A stretch of DNA of 64,000 nucleotides, taken from positions 371,803 through 435,802 of the forward strand of contig NZ_QRZF01000005.1 in NCBI RefSeq assembly GCF_003464595.1, in the 5' to 3' direction. The notes under the pieces are model-generated. The model did not search any database. It had not been told where the DNA came from and saw nothing but the letters and a program-made list of their open reading frames with translations. The translations under genes and the position numbers were made by a program. Each line of letters opens with the position of its first letter. The first letter of the stretch is position 1. Below are positions 1 to 8,814 of this stretch, piece by piece. The DNA comes from Bacteroides intestinalis (GTDB lineage Bacteria; Bacteroidota; Bacteroidia; Bacteroidales; Bacteroidaceae).

Positions 1-210
1 AAAACGACCATAAAAGAGGATAAGCTTGTCATCCGTCGTCAGTGTATAGGTGGTATGAATAAGACGCTCAATAGCAATAATGAGCAGAAGCATAAAAAGA
101 ATAGTCATAATGGCATGTTTCATCCACATTTCATGAATGGTAATAGCCGTTGTTATCAGCAAAAATAGATATTGCCCCGCAGCAATGCGGGCATGAAAGA
201 TACGATTCAT
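1..210 (-). CDS. PH-domain-like membrane protein, N-terminal part
   Basis: The first 70 codons of a minus-strand gene that runs off the left edge; the ATG lies at 208-210. The visible protein has a hydrophobic stretch of about 15-30, a second of about 45-57, and then ends in a segment reading TTYTLTTDDKLILFYGRF. Two N-terminal membrane helices followed by a TxYxLTxDxLxIxxGxF strand pattern is what small membrane-anchored bacterial PH-domain proteins (YyaB-like type) look like. Function is unknown in that family. The C-terminal half is outside the window, so the assignment is tentative. Confidence 0.5.
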   Translation of the reverse strand, partial: MNRIFHARIAAGQYLFLLITTAITIHEMWMKHAIMTILFMLLLIIAIERLIHTTYTLTTDDKLILFYGRF

Positions 211-260
211 TGACTCTGATTTTTGCTGCTAAGATAGGTATTTTTACGAAACGAAGTGAG

Positions 261-638
261 TTATTCTTCCAATATCTCCCTTAGTTTGTCACCTAACAGC
301 TTTACTTCCTCCAGTCTCATTTTCCAACATACCGATTTACGGAACATATATACCTGCTCGGCAGGCAGGCAAAACAAGTTCTCTATTTCTTCTACAGACT
401 GTCCAAGGGAGACCAACATACAAAGCAGTTCCTCATCTTTCGTAACACCGGGAACCAGTTCCTGTACTTTCCCTATAAAGTCCGGATAATGGAAAATAAA
501 AATTTCACGGAAAACAGCACCACGCGCTCCGCAAAGCATATCTTTCGAAGCATAAGGCGAGTCTTCGGAAATCATTTCTATCAAAGCCCTACTGATCTCT
601 TTCATACACAATCGGGATATTTTTTCCACTTTATTCAT
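261..638 (-). CDS. Small HTH-like protein, paralogue of the C-terminal domain of the neighbouring TPR regulator
   Basis: A 125-residue protein with no signal peptide or membrane helix. From about residue 43 on it aligns with the last 80 residues of the divergent TPR regulator at 838-2757. Shared positions include FRxxF, YPxF, the TxxEELLxML core and QSxxEI, then a basic/aromatic helix that corresponds to the recognition helix. In the TPR protein that region reads NRNSVNVIRSRMRK; here it is AEQVYMFRKSVCWK, so the fold is probably kept while DNA contacts may differ. The gene is divergent from its large paralogue, separated by about 200 bp. It may be a soluble partner or antagonist of that regulator, but this is inference. 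I see no TAnnTTTG box in front of it. Confidence 0.6.
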   Translation of the reverse strand: MNKVEKISRLCMKEISRALIEMISEDSPYASKDMLCGARGAVFREIFIFHYPDFIGKVQELVPGVTKDEELLCMLVSLGQSVEEIENLFCLPAEQVYMFRKSVCWKMRLEEVKLLGDKLREILEE

Positions 639-803
639 TGTCGGTTAGTTTTCTATTAAGCCACAAATTTGCAGAAACTATAAGATTAAACCATAAATAG
701 CCAATATACAATCCAATATACAAAAATGTATCTTCCTCATTATCAATTACAAATAAAAGCCATAAAATATAGATATCATTTCTTTTTTTTCCAAATGGAA
801 TTG

Positions 804-811
804 TATCTTTG
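804..811 (+). promoter_or_regulatory. -7 box of the TPR regulator gene
   Basis: TATCTTTG matches the Bacteroides TAnnTTTG -7 consensus. It ends 26 bp before the ATG at 838, and a T-rich run lies about 15-20 bp upstream where the -33 element is expected. Confidence 0.6.
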
Positions 812-837
812 CCCAAACAAAGTAAGTTTTTAGAATC

Positions 838-2757
838 ATGAATATAGGAAAACCACTACTCTTGCTCTTACTATTTGTAGGAGCCTGTACTACTGATTCA
901 CATTCTCCAAACACAGAAGATGTCGGACAGTGGCAACAAACTGCAGAAAAACTCACCACATTACTAAAAGAGGAAAAGTTCCGGGAAACCGAAAATATGA
1001 CTAAAATAAAGTTAGCGGAATTACTGGAAAATATAAATAATACAGAAGAGAATGATACACTGATTAAGTATGCCCGGGAAATACTTACCATTTCTTACTA
1101 CAACTACTTAAAAAGCAAGCAAATTCGTTCCGGCATGGAATATATGGATAGTCTCAGCCAGATTCCATTCATACAAGAGAACTGCAAACATGAACTGTTA
1201 TCTGCCCGGGCAAGTCTGCACCAGATGCATGGAGACAATGAACAAGCCATCGGGTTGGCCAATGAATACCTGCAACTACCCGACTATGAAGATGCCAACC
1301 GTTTTATCCCACAAGCTGAAATGATCAGCGGAGTTTATATCTATTCCGGAAACGACATCCCCCAAGCCATCCGGATATTGGAAAAAGCCATGAAAGCTTA
1401 CCGACAAGGAGGAGAGTACCGGAATATGCTTCGCATCATGTCACGACTCGGTATTTATTACCGCCTTATCGGAGAATATGAAAAGGCTATTGCCATCAAT
1501 CAGGAAGCCATCAGCAGTTATACCGACAGCATACCGCCCCAAAATATCGTAATAGCCTATGGCGAACAAGCCAACCTTTATGCAGAACTGGGCATGTACG
1601 ACCGCGCCCTGCAACTGAATGCGGAAGCCCAACATTACTCGCTTCTGAAAGACAGTTTCGGGCTGGGTGACCTCTATCGCTACCGGGCATCCATATTCAG
1701 CCAGATGAAGAATAAGGACTCTATATTCTATTATTTAAACCAGGCTGAGAAGATATCAACTCTGCAAGGCAGTTTCAAAGGAGTATTTGTGAACAAAGTT
1801 ACTACAGCAGAAGCCTATCTGGAGTATCCCGATTCTGTGCAGAAAGCACTAACGCTTGCATTAAGTATCTGCCCGGACAGTTCCCGCATGCCACAATGGG
1901 CCAAGTATGAGCTGGAACTTCACTTAGGACGGGCTTTATTGCAAACAGGAAAAGCTACACAAGGAATACCTCTGATAGAGAAAGCCGCACAAGGTTTTAT
2001 AGGCATGGATATGAAATCCAGAGAACAAAAGGCCAACGACATACTTATGGACTACTATCTGGACATGAATATGAAGGATGCATTCATCCGTTGCTATAAA
2101 CGCAGCCAGACTTTTACGGATTCGCTGAATTCAGCTGAAAAGATGCGTGCTGTTGCTGCTGCCAATATCCGGTTTGATACTGAACGGAAAGAAAAAGAAA
2201 ATACTTTGCTCTCGGCACAAGTGAAACTGCAAAAGCAACAGTTATTCTATAATATATGTATTTCTATCGCCCTGCTGTTAATACTTATCATCTCCGTTGC
2301 CTACTTCATAAGCAAACGAAAAGCCAATCGCTTACTTTTGGAAAAACATAAACAGGAAATAAAGAAATTAATCACCCGCCAACAAGAATTGAACCGCCGT
2401 AACGAGCAGTTGACCGAACAGATAGAGCAGGCAATGGCTACCAATAACCTGACTTCTATCCGTCAACTGACCGGTCAGAGCCTCCTCAGCAAAGAGGATG
2501 AAAATGACTTCAGACAATCGTTTGCAGCAATATACCCGTTCTATCTACCCAAATTACGGGAATATTATCCGCAACTTACCCGCAATGAAGAGTTGCTTGC
2601 CATGCTCATCTGCATGAACCAAAGTACGGATGAAATAGCTCTGATTATGGGTATTAACCGTAACAGTGTCAACGTGATACGCTCGCGTATGCGAAAGAAT
2701 ATAGGACTTGCCAAAGAAGAGTCCCTGGATGAAGTTGTTAAACAGTTCTTATCATAA
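838..2757 (+). CDS. TPR-repeat lipoprotein/membrane regulator with C-terminal LuxR-like HTH
   Basis: A 639-residue protein. It begins with a lipoprotein-type signal (LFVGAC, Cys17). TPR-like helical repeats follow from about 60 to 440, with clear units such as GEYEKAIAINQEAI and GMYDRALQLNAEA. A single transmembrane helix lies at about 470-492, then a coiled coil rich in Lys/Gln/Glu at about 495-535. The C-terminal domain at about 560-638 has a TRNEELLAMLICMNQSTDEIALIMGI core and a basic helix NRNSVNVIRSRMRK, resembling LuxR-type HTH. This layout (periplasmic TPR, TM, cytoplasmic HTH) is common in Bacteroides and suggests a one-component membrane-bound transcription regulator that senses an envelope signal. 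The ligand and targets are not evident. nadB follows 77 bp downstream but has its own -7 box. Confidence 0.75.
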   Translation: MNIGKPLLLLLLFVGACTTDSHSPNTEDVGQWQQTAEKLTTLLKEEKFRETENMTKIKLAELLENINNTEENDTLIKYAREILTISYYNYLKSKQIRSGMEYMDSLSQIPFIQENCKHELLSARASLHQMHGDNEQAIGLANEYLQLPDYEDANRFIPQAEMISGVYIYSGNDIPQAIRILEKAMKAYRQGGEYRNMLRIMSRLGIYYRLIGEYEKAIAINQEAISSYTDSIPPQNIVIAYGEQANLYAELGMYDRALQLNAEAQHYSLLKDSFGLGDLYRYRASIFSQMKNKDSIFYYLNQAEKISTLQGSFKGVFVNKVTTAEAYLEYPDSVQKALTLALSICPDSSRMPQWAKYELELHLGRALLQTGKATQGIPLIEKAAQGFIGMDMKSREQKANDILMDYYLDMNMKDAFIRCYKRSQTFTDSLNSAEKMRAVAAANIRFDTERKEKENTLLSAQVKLQKQQLFYNICISIALLLILIISVAYFISKRKANRLLLEKHKQEIKKLITRQQELNRRNEQLTEQIEQAMATNNLTSIRQLTGQSLLSKEDENDFRQSFAAIYPFYLPKLREYYPQLTRNEELLAMLICMNQSTDEIALIMGINRNSVNVIRSRMRKNIGLAKEESLDEVVKQFLS

Positions 2758-2805
2758 TTTTGTGAATTAATATACGGGAAAAGTACAATGAAACTACTTA
2801 TTTCG

Positions 2806-2813
2806 TAGCTTTG
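2806..2813 (+). promoter_or_regulatory. -7 box of nadB
   Basis: TAGCTTTG, matching TAnnTTTG, lies 21 bp before the ATG at 2835. A TTG codon inside this box can be read in frame with nadB, but it would sit upstream of the expected transcript start, so the ATG is the real start. Confidence 0.6.
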
Positions 2814-2834
2814 CAGTACTTAAACATACAAAAT

Positions 2835-4406
2835 ATGATTAGAGAGTTCGACTTTTTAGTAATTGGTTCCGGTATAGCCGGCATGAGCTTCGCTCTGAAA
2901 GTAGCTCATAAAGGTAAAGTAGCGCTCATCTGCAAAACGGAATTGGAAGAAGCTAATACATTCTTCGCACAAGGGGGAATCGCCTCAGTAACCAATACAC
3001 TGGTAGATAATTTCGATAAGCACATTGAGGACACCATGATTGCGGGCGACTGGATCAGTGACCGTGCCGCCGTAGAAAAAGTGGTACGTGAAGCACCCGG
3101 ACAAATCAAGGAACTGATAGAGTGGGGAGTAGAATTTGACAAGAATGACAAAGGAGACTTCGACTTACATAAAGAAGGCGGACACTCTGAATTCCGTATC
3201 CTGCATCATAAAGACAATACAGGCGCCGAAATACAGGAAAGCCTCATCAGAGCTGTAAAGACGCATCCTAACATTGAGATATTCAACCGCCATTTTGCCG
3301 TAGAAATCATCACACAGCATCACATGGGGATTATTGTAACCCGCCATACCCCGGGTATCAAGTGCTATGGAGCCTATGTATTGAATGAAGATACAGGCGA
3401 AGTAGACACTTTCCTTTCTAAAGTAACGCTCATGGCTACGGGTGGCGTAGGTGCCGTTTACCGTAATACTACTAATCCATTGGTTGCTACCGGAGACGGA
3501 ATTGCTATGGTATACCGCGCCAAGGGTTTCGTACAGGATATGGAATTTATCCAATTCCATCCAACTGCCCTTTATCATCCGGGAGACCGCCCCTGTTTCC
3601 TGATAACGGAGGCTATGCGCGGGTACGGTGCCGTGCTGCGTAACATGGGAGGTGAAGAGTTTATGCAGAAATATGACCCACGTCTTTCTCTTGCTCCTCG
3701 CGACATTGTGGCACGTGCCATCGACAGTGAAATGAAACAACGTGGTGACGATCATGTTTATCTGGATGTTACCCATAAAGATCCGGAAGAGACCAAGAAG
3801 CATTTCCCGAATATTTACGAAAAGTGCCTTAGTTTAGGTATTGACATCACAAAGGACTATATACCTGTGGCTCCTGCCGCACATTATCTGTGTGGTGGTA
3901 TCAAAGTTAACCTGGACGGAGAGTCTTCTATCAACCGCTTGTACGCTGTAGGAGAATGTTCCTGTACTGGTCTGCATGGAGGCAACCGCTTAGCTTCCAA
4001 TTCTTTGATTGAAGCTGTTGTCTATGCCGATGCTGCTGCCAAACATGCACTAAGTATGCTCGACCGTTATGAATTCAATCATGAAATACCTGAATGGAAT
4101 GCAGAAGGGACTGTGACTAACGAAGAAATGGTGCTTATTACTCAAAGCATGAAAGAAGTCAACCAGATTATGGGTGCGTATGTAGGTATTGTACGTAGTG
4201 ATCTGCGTCTGAAACGTGCTTGGGTACGTTTGGATATGATATATGAAGAGACGGAGGATCTTTTCAAGCGCAGCAAGGCATCCAGAGCTATTTGCGAGCT
4301 GCGTAATATGGTTAATGTCGGTTACCTGATTACCCGTCAGGCAATAGAACGCAAGGAAAGTCGGGGATTACACTATACGATTGATTATCCACACGCAAAG
4401 AAATAG
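2835..4406 (+). CDS. nadB: L-aspartate oxidase NadB
   Basis: A 523-residue flavoprotein that oxidises L-aspartate to iminoaspartate, the first step of de novo NAD synthesis. NadA (encoded at 46729-47667 in this window) uses the product. Visible features are the N-terminal FAD dinucleotide-binding motif VIGSGIAGMSFA, the FAQGGIA segment, the substrate-region HPTALYHPG and the second FAD motif with YAVGECSCTGLHGGNRLASNSL, which are typical of the succinate dehydrogenase/aspartate oxidase family. The length matches NadB. The C-terminal helical part (RLKRAWVRL, ELRNMVNVGYLI) is present, so the gene looks intact. The start at 2835 (MIREFDFLVIG) is set by the -7 box just upstream. Confidence 0.95.
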   Translation: MIREFDFLVIGSGIAGMSFALKVAHKGKVALICKTELEEANTFFAQGGIASVTNTLVDNFDKHIEDTMIAGDWISDRAAVEKVVREAPGQIKELIEWGVEFDKNDKGDFDLHKEGGHSEFRILHHKDNTGAEIQESLIRAVKTHPNIEIFNRHFAVEIITQHHMGIIVTRHTPGIKCYGAYVLNEDTGEVDTFLSKVTLMATGGVGAVYRNTTNPLVATGDGIAMVYRAKGFVQDMEFIQFHPTALYHPGDRPCFLITEAMRGYGAVLRNMGGEEFMQKYDPRLSLAPRDIVARAIDSEMKQRGDDHVYLDVTHKDPEETKKHFPNIYEKCLSLGIDITKDYIPVAPAAHYLCGGIKVNLDGESSINRLYAVGECSCTGLHGGNRLASNSLIEAVVYADAAAKHALSMLDRYEFNHEIPEWNAEGTVTNEEMVLITQSMKEVNQIMGAYVGIVRSDLRLKRAWVRLDMIYEETEDLFKRSKASRAICELRNMVNVGYLITRQAIERKESRGLHYTIDYPHAKK

Positions 4407-4448
4407 TATAAGGATCTCCCCCATGAGGGTATACTGCTTATAATGCAA

Positions 4449-4490
4449 AACGCCCGGATGTTTCTTCAAGCGAAACACCCGGGCGTTCTT
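4449..4490. terminator. Bidirectional terminator between nadB and rubrerythrin
   Basis: A near-perfect 16-bp stem (AACGCCCGG.TGTTTC paired with GAAACA.CCCGGGCGTT) with a 7-nt loop, followed by TTCTTTAT on the plus strand and TTTTGC on the minus strand. It lies between two convergent genes. Confidence 0.85.
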
Positions 4491-4511
4491 TATCATAGAA
4501 ATAAGAATTTC

Positions 4512-5090
4512 TTAATAGTTTTCTTTCTTCACTTCGAAGTAAGCCTGCGGATGCAAGCAAGCCGGACAAACTTCTGGAGCTTCTTTACCTGTGAAAATGA
4601 AACCACAGTTACGGCATTGCCATACTACTTCACCTTCCTTGGCAAATACTGTAGCATTCTCAATATTATTTACGAAAGCCAGGTATCTTTCTTCATGACC
4701 TTTTTCGGCAATTGAAATGTTGCGGTACATAGCAGCGATTTCATAGAAACCTTCTTTTTCTGCTACGTCAGCAAAGTGAGGATAATCCAGAGACCATTCT
4801 TCGTGTTCACCGGCAGCAGCTTCTTTCAGGTTATCCAATGTAGTGCTGATAACACCGGCAGGATAGCTTGCAGTAATTTCTACCATACCACCTTCCAAGT
4901 ATTTGAACATACGTTTAGCGTGTTCCTTTTCCTGATCAGCTGTTTCAGTAAAAATAGCAGCAATTTGTTCGTAACCTTCTTTCTTTGCTACACTTGCAAA
5001 ATAAGTGTAACGCATTCTTGCTTGTGATTCTCCTGCAAATGAGGTCAACAGATTCTTTTCTGTCTGAGTTCCCTTAACACTTTTAGCCAT
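4512..5090 (-). CDS. rbr: Rubrerythrin
   Basis: A 192-residue cytoplasmic diiron peroxidase that reduces hydrogen peroxide and protects anaerobes from oxidative stress. The four-helix ferritin-like part (about 1-145) carries the expected Glu and ExxH ligands (GESQARMRY, ADQEKEHAKRM, EGFYEIAAMYRNI, EKGHEERY). The C-terminal rubredoxin-like domain (about 155-190) has the iron-binding Cys pairs CRNCG and CPAC and ends with HPQAYFE, a standard rubrerythrin tail. Length is normal and the gene appears intact. It is monocistronic, ending in the shared hairpin with nadB. Confidence 0.95.
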   Translation of the reverse strand: MAKSVKGTQTEKNLLTSFAGESQARMRYTYFASVAKKEGYEQIAAIFTETADQEKEHAKRMFKYLEGGMVEITASYPAGVISTTLDNLKEAAAGEHEEWSLDYPHFADVAEKEGFYEIAAMYRNISIAEKGHEERYLAFVNNIENATVFAKEGEVVWQCRNCGFIFTGKEAPEVCPACLHPQAYFEVKKENY

Positions 5091-5156
5091 AATCTTTTCT
5101 CTTATTTAGTTAGTAAATTACGTATCAATTGTCGTTAGTCATTCTTATTAACAACA

Positions 5157-5164
5157 CAAAAATA
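5157..5164 (-). promoter_or_regulatory. -7 box of rubrerythrin
   Basis: On the minus strand this reads TATTTTTG (TAnnTTTG). It lies 66 bp upstream of the ATG at 5090, giving a leader of roughly 60 nt. Confidence 0.5.
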
Positions 5165-5262
5165 AAGATTTTGTTTGGTATTTACACACTTTTTATTCAT
5201 TGTATTTATCTATGAAGGCATAGATAAAACCTATTTCCGGAAATATAATTCGGGAAAAACTT

Positions 5263-5270
5263 TATCTTTG
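5263..5270 (+). promoter_or_regulatory. -7 box of the small lipoprotein gene
   Basis: TATCTTTG, matching TAnnTTTG, ends 28 bp before the ATG at 5299. Confidence 0.6.
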
Positions 5271-5298
5271 TATTTGGTAAACATAAATACTTCCGACT

Positions 5299-5592
5299 AT
5301 GAAGACAATAACTAAATTATTAATTCTCTCATTCATAATGATGGGAATTACAGCTTGTTACACTTCTATTCCGCTAAAGGTAGGTGAATCGGAGAATAAT
5401 ACGACCTATCAGGTCAGCTATCTTTTTGAGCACGATGGGTGCAAAGTATATCGCTTTTATGACAGAGGCAACTATGTCTATTTTACGACACGTGGGGATG
5501 TTACATCCATCAAGAACGATTCGACTCAAGAGCGCAGAGTTACAATCTATAGAGATACGATCTATTCAGGCAACAACGAACTAAAACCTTAA
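5299..5592 (+). CDS. Small lipoprotein (DUF4884-like)
   Basis: A 97-residue protein with a clear lipoprotein signal: a Lys-containing start, a hydrophobic run and the lipobox ITAC with Cys20. The mature part is about 77 residues with a β-strand-rich sequence (YQVSYLFEHDGCKVYRFYDRGNYVYFTT) ending in short polar strands. It resembles short Bacteroides lipoproteins grouped as DUF4884, whose function is unknown. It is alone on the plus strand and convergent with the glycosidase operon, 25 bp from the end of that operon. I infer an outer-membrane or periplasmic location from the lipobox only. Confidence 0.65.
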   Translation: MKTITKLLILSFIMMGITACYTSIPLKVGESENNTTYQVSYLFEHDGCKVYRFYDRGNYVYFTTRGDVTSIKNDSTQERRVTIYRDTIYSGNNELKP

Positions 5593-5617
5593 TAGTTACC
5601 TGTGTAAGTCAGCGCCT

Positions 5618-6703
5618 TCAGTTTTTTCGAGATTCTGTATCATTCTGCACTATTTCTACCACAACTTCTTCTTCGTCAGTGTATGGATTTACAATCTCGG
5701 CTACTTCGGCGGCAGTCTTCGGCTTCACAGTAATACCTTCTTTGGTCTGCTCAACATACGCCATACGTCCGTCGGGTAGATAATAAAGATAGTCAACGCA
5801 CACGCTTCGGCGCCCTGTGGCACCGGATTTTCCATCTATGGTAAGTATTGCATTATGATAGAACAGATAGTTTTGTCCCTTGAATTCAATGATTCCCGGA
5901 TGTATGGTAAAGCTATTTTCTGCCATTCCTGTCAAGACTCCACGATAGGTCCATGGACCTTCCATACTTGGTGCCGTGGCATAACTAATGGTTTCACGCC
6001 CCTTACCCATCGATGCATAGGTCAGATAGTAAAGATTTTCACGCTTATGAATCCATGGTCCTTCCACAAATTTCGGCATTTTAAGAATCTCTATGTTTCC
6101 GTCCAGTTCTGTCATATTGGGTTTAAGTTTCACTAAGAAGCAGGTACCATTGCCCCAGCTCATCCATGGTGTGCCGTCATCATCCACAAAAACGGTCGGA
6201 TCGATATCGTTCCACCATCCACGAGGACCGTTAGGAGTCATATCATCTGTAATAAGCGGTGTACCCCGAGCATCGATGAAAGGGCCTGTCGGACTATCCG
6301 ACACTGCAACTCCTACCACCTTACTATTATATGGCGCACCCGCCTGTACCGTTGTATAATAATAGAATTTCCCGTCTTTCTCTACAACCTGGGAAGCCCA
6401 TGCTTCGCCAACTCCCCATGAGAAATCCGTAGGCTTCAGCACACTTCCATGATCAGTCCATGTTTTCATATCTTTTGTTGAATAACACAGCCATTCGGTT
6501 ATGTTAAAGTCCTGTCCTTCTTCAGCCTCATCGTGACCCACGTAGAGGTAAAGCCTCCCATTATGTACCATGGGCGCCGGATCGGATGTAAACTTATCCA
6601 TAACTACCGGATTACCCTCCGAAGTAAATTTCACTTCATTACTTTTCTCGCCGCAAGCGGATAAGATCAGATATAAACTAACAATAAAAAGAGTGTTTCT
6701 CAT
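5618..6703 (-). CDS. GH43 glycoside hydrolase, lipoprotein
   Basis: A 361-residue lipoprotein (lipobox LSAC, Cys17) of family GH43, which removes arabinofuranosyl or xylosyl residues from plant polysaccharides with inversion. The five-bladed propeller carries the catalytic set in the expected places: Asp41 in TSDPAPM (base), Asp168 in NDIDPTVFVDDDG (pKa modulator) and Glu214 in FVEGPW (acid). It is close in sequence to the GH43 at 11452-12813 but lacks that protein's C-terminal CBM6. It is the last gene of a six-gene operon starting at 16978, 40 bp after the GH27 gene. Activity (beta-xylosidase or alpha-L-arabinofuranosidase) cannot be told from sequence alone. Confidence 0.88.
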   Translation of the reverse strand: MRNTLFIVSLYLILSACGEKSNEVKFTSEGNPVVMDKFTSDPAPMVHNGRLYLYVGHDEAEEGQDFNITEWLCYSTKDMKTWTDHGSVLKPTDFSWGVGEAWASQVVEKDGKFYYYTTVQAGAPYNSKVVGVAVSDSPTGPFIDARGTPLITDDMTPNGPRGWWNDIDPTVFVDDDGTPWMSWGNGTCFLVKLKPNMTELDGNIEILKMPKFVEGPWIHKRENLYYLTYASMGKGRETISYATAPSMEGPWTYRGVLTGMAENSFTIHPGIIEFKGQNYLFYHNAILTIDGKSGATGRRSVCVDYLYYLPDGRMAYVEQTKEGITVKPKTAAEVAEIVNPYTDEEEVVVEIVQNDTESRKN

Positions 6704-6743
6704 GATAAAAACAATTAAGTAAGTAATTATATTTTTTTACATT

Positions 6744-8777
6744 TCATTGAACCGGTGTAAATTTATAAAGAAGTACACCATGGGCCGGAACATTGAGTGC
6801 CAATGGCTTCCGTCCTGTATCCAAGGTTCTTATATCCTTTTGTCTCCAGAGATCACGCACAGTTTGTTTACCCGTAATATTCAGTTTACCAAAATCACGG
6901 AAAGAGATATCAGCCTTTTCCCGGTCGAAATTACAGAAACCAACCGCCTTACTGCCATCTTCTAGTTCTTTCACATAAATACGTAATTCCCCTATTGAAT
7001 ATACACATGTGGCCTGTTTACCCAAAGGATCCTGATTAACAGCTATCACCTCATTGTTAGTCAGCAGACTCAGGGTAAAATCATCCATTTTCTCCAAGTC
7101 ACAACCTATCAGAAGCGGTGCAGAGAATAAACTCCAAAGACTGAAATGGAGATACTGCTCATCAGGTTTAAGCTTGGTTTGGTGAGGATTTCCCCAACCT
7201 ACAATACCTAGAACCAGCATGTCCGGATCATTCCAGTTACCGGGTTTCGCCCATGCAGCTGCACGGTCCTGAGAAAGAGCGATGCCTTTTACACTTTCCC
7301 AAGTATCGGTGATATCGTTAGTCGTGCGCCAGCACTGGCCGCCAACGGCATCTCCCCATTTCCAGACATCCCCCATACCATACTGACACAGGTTATAAAC
7401 AATGTCCCTGGGCTGCTGACGCAAATAATCGCCCATAATCTTAAATGGCTTTCTACCGGCAATTGAATCCCCTCCCCCTTGAAACGCCAAGGAAGACACG
7501 CTGTAAGGATCCTTATCCAAATCACGGTCAAGTACTCCCCCGTAACTGCACCAGTCATATTTCAAATAATCAAGCCCCCATTCGCCATACATATCGGCAT
7601 CTTGCTTTTCATAACCATAACTGCCTACACAACCTCCGCAAGTCCACGGACCAGGTGAAGAATAAATACCCACTTTCAGCCCAAGTGAATGTATGTAGTC
7701 CGTTAACCCTTTCATATCAGGAAATTGGGCATTAGGTATGATATTACCCTGATCGTCACGCAACCGTCCACCTCTGGTCCGGTCGTTGGGATCTCTGTGA
7801 TGTTGCCATGAATCATCTATATTGATATAAGTCCAGCCATAATTCACTAAACCACTTTCAATCATAGCTCTTGCCGCTTGTTTCACTTTCTCAGCCGAGA
7901 CTTCGTGTCCGAAGCAGTTCCAACTGTTCCATCCCATCGGCGGAGTAAGAGCAATTCTGTCACCACACTCAATACGAAGTTTTCTTTCTGCCGTTCCTTT
8001 CACATTTTTCGCCTGTAAAACCACTTCAAATGTACCAGCTTTGGTTAGCTTACCCGTAATCAAACCCGTTTCCGGGTGAATCTCCAGTCCTGCCGGTAAT
8101 CCCTCCGCTGCAAATCTCATCGGACGATCTCCTGTAGCCGCTATCTGATATTGAAATGGCGAACCGGGACGCACTCCAAACACAGAGGCCCCATTAATTC
8201 TCGGCGTCGCGGGAGCGGGTGGAGTCAGTATATAAGGTTCCGTAGCAATGAATTTAAGTGTAGGAAAACTCTTCTTTCCTTTTGATATTATCTTTGCATC
8301 TGCCCAGTCGGCATGGTCATAGTAAGGCCCGTCACCACCATCAGCAACTATCAGCTCAAGCCTTTTGACTCCATCCAATGAAACCGAACATAATTTAGGC
8401 ACATCTCCTGCCTTTACAATCCCACTGGACCAAAGCCTGGCTCCATCTCCTATTACAATAAATTCGGCAGACGTTTTATGCTCGATGATCTCATCATCCA
8501 GCCCTACCTGAGCCGTAAATGATACGGCTTTGCCATCCAATTGAATTGCTATCTCACTGACTGAATGTGTACCTACTCCACGTTCAAACGTTTGTCCTCC
8601 GATTGTCAAGGTTTTACCGTCAACCGATCTATTTTTCATAGCTACTCCATTACCTTGAGTCATAGCTGTCAGATCCAAATCATCAAGCCACACAGTATGA
8701 GATTGACCACATCCTGTAGTAATGGACGCTATTACAAACCCTACGAGGGTCAAAAACTGCTTCATATTATTCTTCAT
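6744..8777 (-). CDS. GH27 alpha-galactosidase-like lipoprotein with NPCBM and Ig-like domains
   Basis: 677 residues. Lipobox TTGC (Cys23), then an NPCBM domain (about 27-165, containing RGVGTHSVSEI and VADGGDG), a putative Ig domain (about 200-270), and a GH27 TIM barrel from about 275. GH27 hallmarks are MGWNSWNCFG, INIDDSWQ, the nucleophile Asp408 in LKYDWC and the candidate acid/base Asp488 in WRTTNDI. GH27 enzymes are retaining alpha-galactosidases, and some act as beta-L-arabinopyranosidases. Either sugar occurs on xylan or xyloglucan side chains. The start could be Met1 or Met5; both leave the lipoprotein signal intact. It is fifth in the operon, 37 bp after the GH31 gene. Confidence 0.9.
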   Translation of the reverse strand: MKNNMKQFLTLVGFVIASITTGCGQSHTVWLDDLDLTAMTQGNGVAMKNRSVDGKTLTIGGQTFERGVGTHSVSEIAIQLDGKAVSFTAQVGLDDEIIEHKTSAEFIVIGDGARLWSSGIVKAGDVPKLCSVSLDGVKRLELIVADGGDGPYYDHADWADAKIISKGKKSFPTLKFIATEPYILTPPAPATPRINGASVFGVRPGSPFQYQIAATGDRPMRFAAEGLPAGLEIHPETGLITGKLTKAGTFEVVLQAKNVKGTAERKLRIECGDRIALTPPMGWNSWNCFGHEVSAEKVKQAARAMIESGLVNYGWTYINIDDSWQHHRDPNDRTRGGRLRDDQGNIIPNAQFPDMKGLTDYIHSLGLKVGIYSSPGPWTCGGCVGSYGYEKQDADMYGEWGLDYLKYDWCSYGGVLDRDLDKDPYSVSSLAFQGGGDSIAGRKPFKIMGDYLRQQPRDIVYNLCQYGMGDVWKWGDAVGGQCWRTTNDITDTWESVKGIALSQDRAAAWAKPGNWNDPDMLVLGIVGWGNPHQTKLKPDEQYLHFSLWSLFSAPLLIGCDLEKMDDFTLSLLTNNEVIAVNQDPLGKQATCVYSIGELRIYVKELEDGSKAVGFCNFDREKADISFRDFGKLNITGKQTVRDLWRQKDIRTLDTGRKPLALNVPAHGVLLYKFTPVQ

Positions 8778-8814
8778 ATTTTAAGATATTTCCAAATCAT
8801 TGCCTCAAAAAACA

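Noticed and set aside
661..735. Two CCAATATACAA words 12 bp apart upstream of the TPR regulator
   Set aside because: Only two copies in AT-rich sequence and the step is not shared with other loci.
3165..3803. A long antisense frame inside nadB
   Set aside because: NadB is clearly coded on the plus strand; the antisense frame is a by-product of codon bias and has no homologous features.
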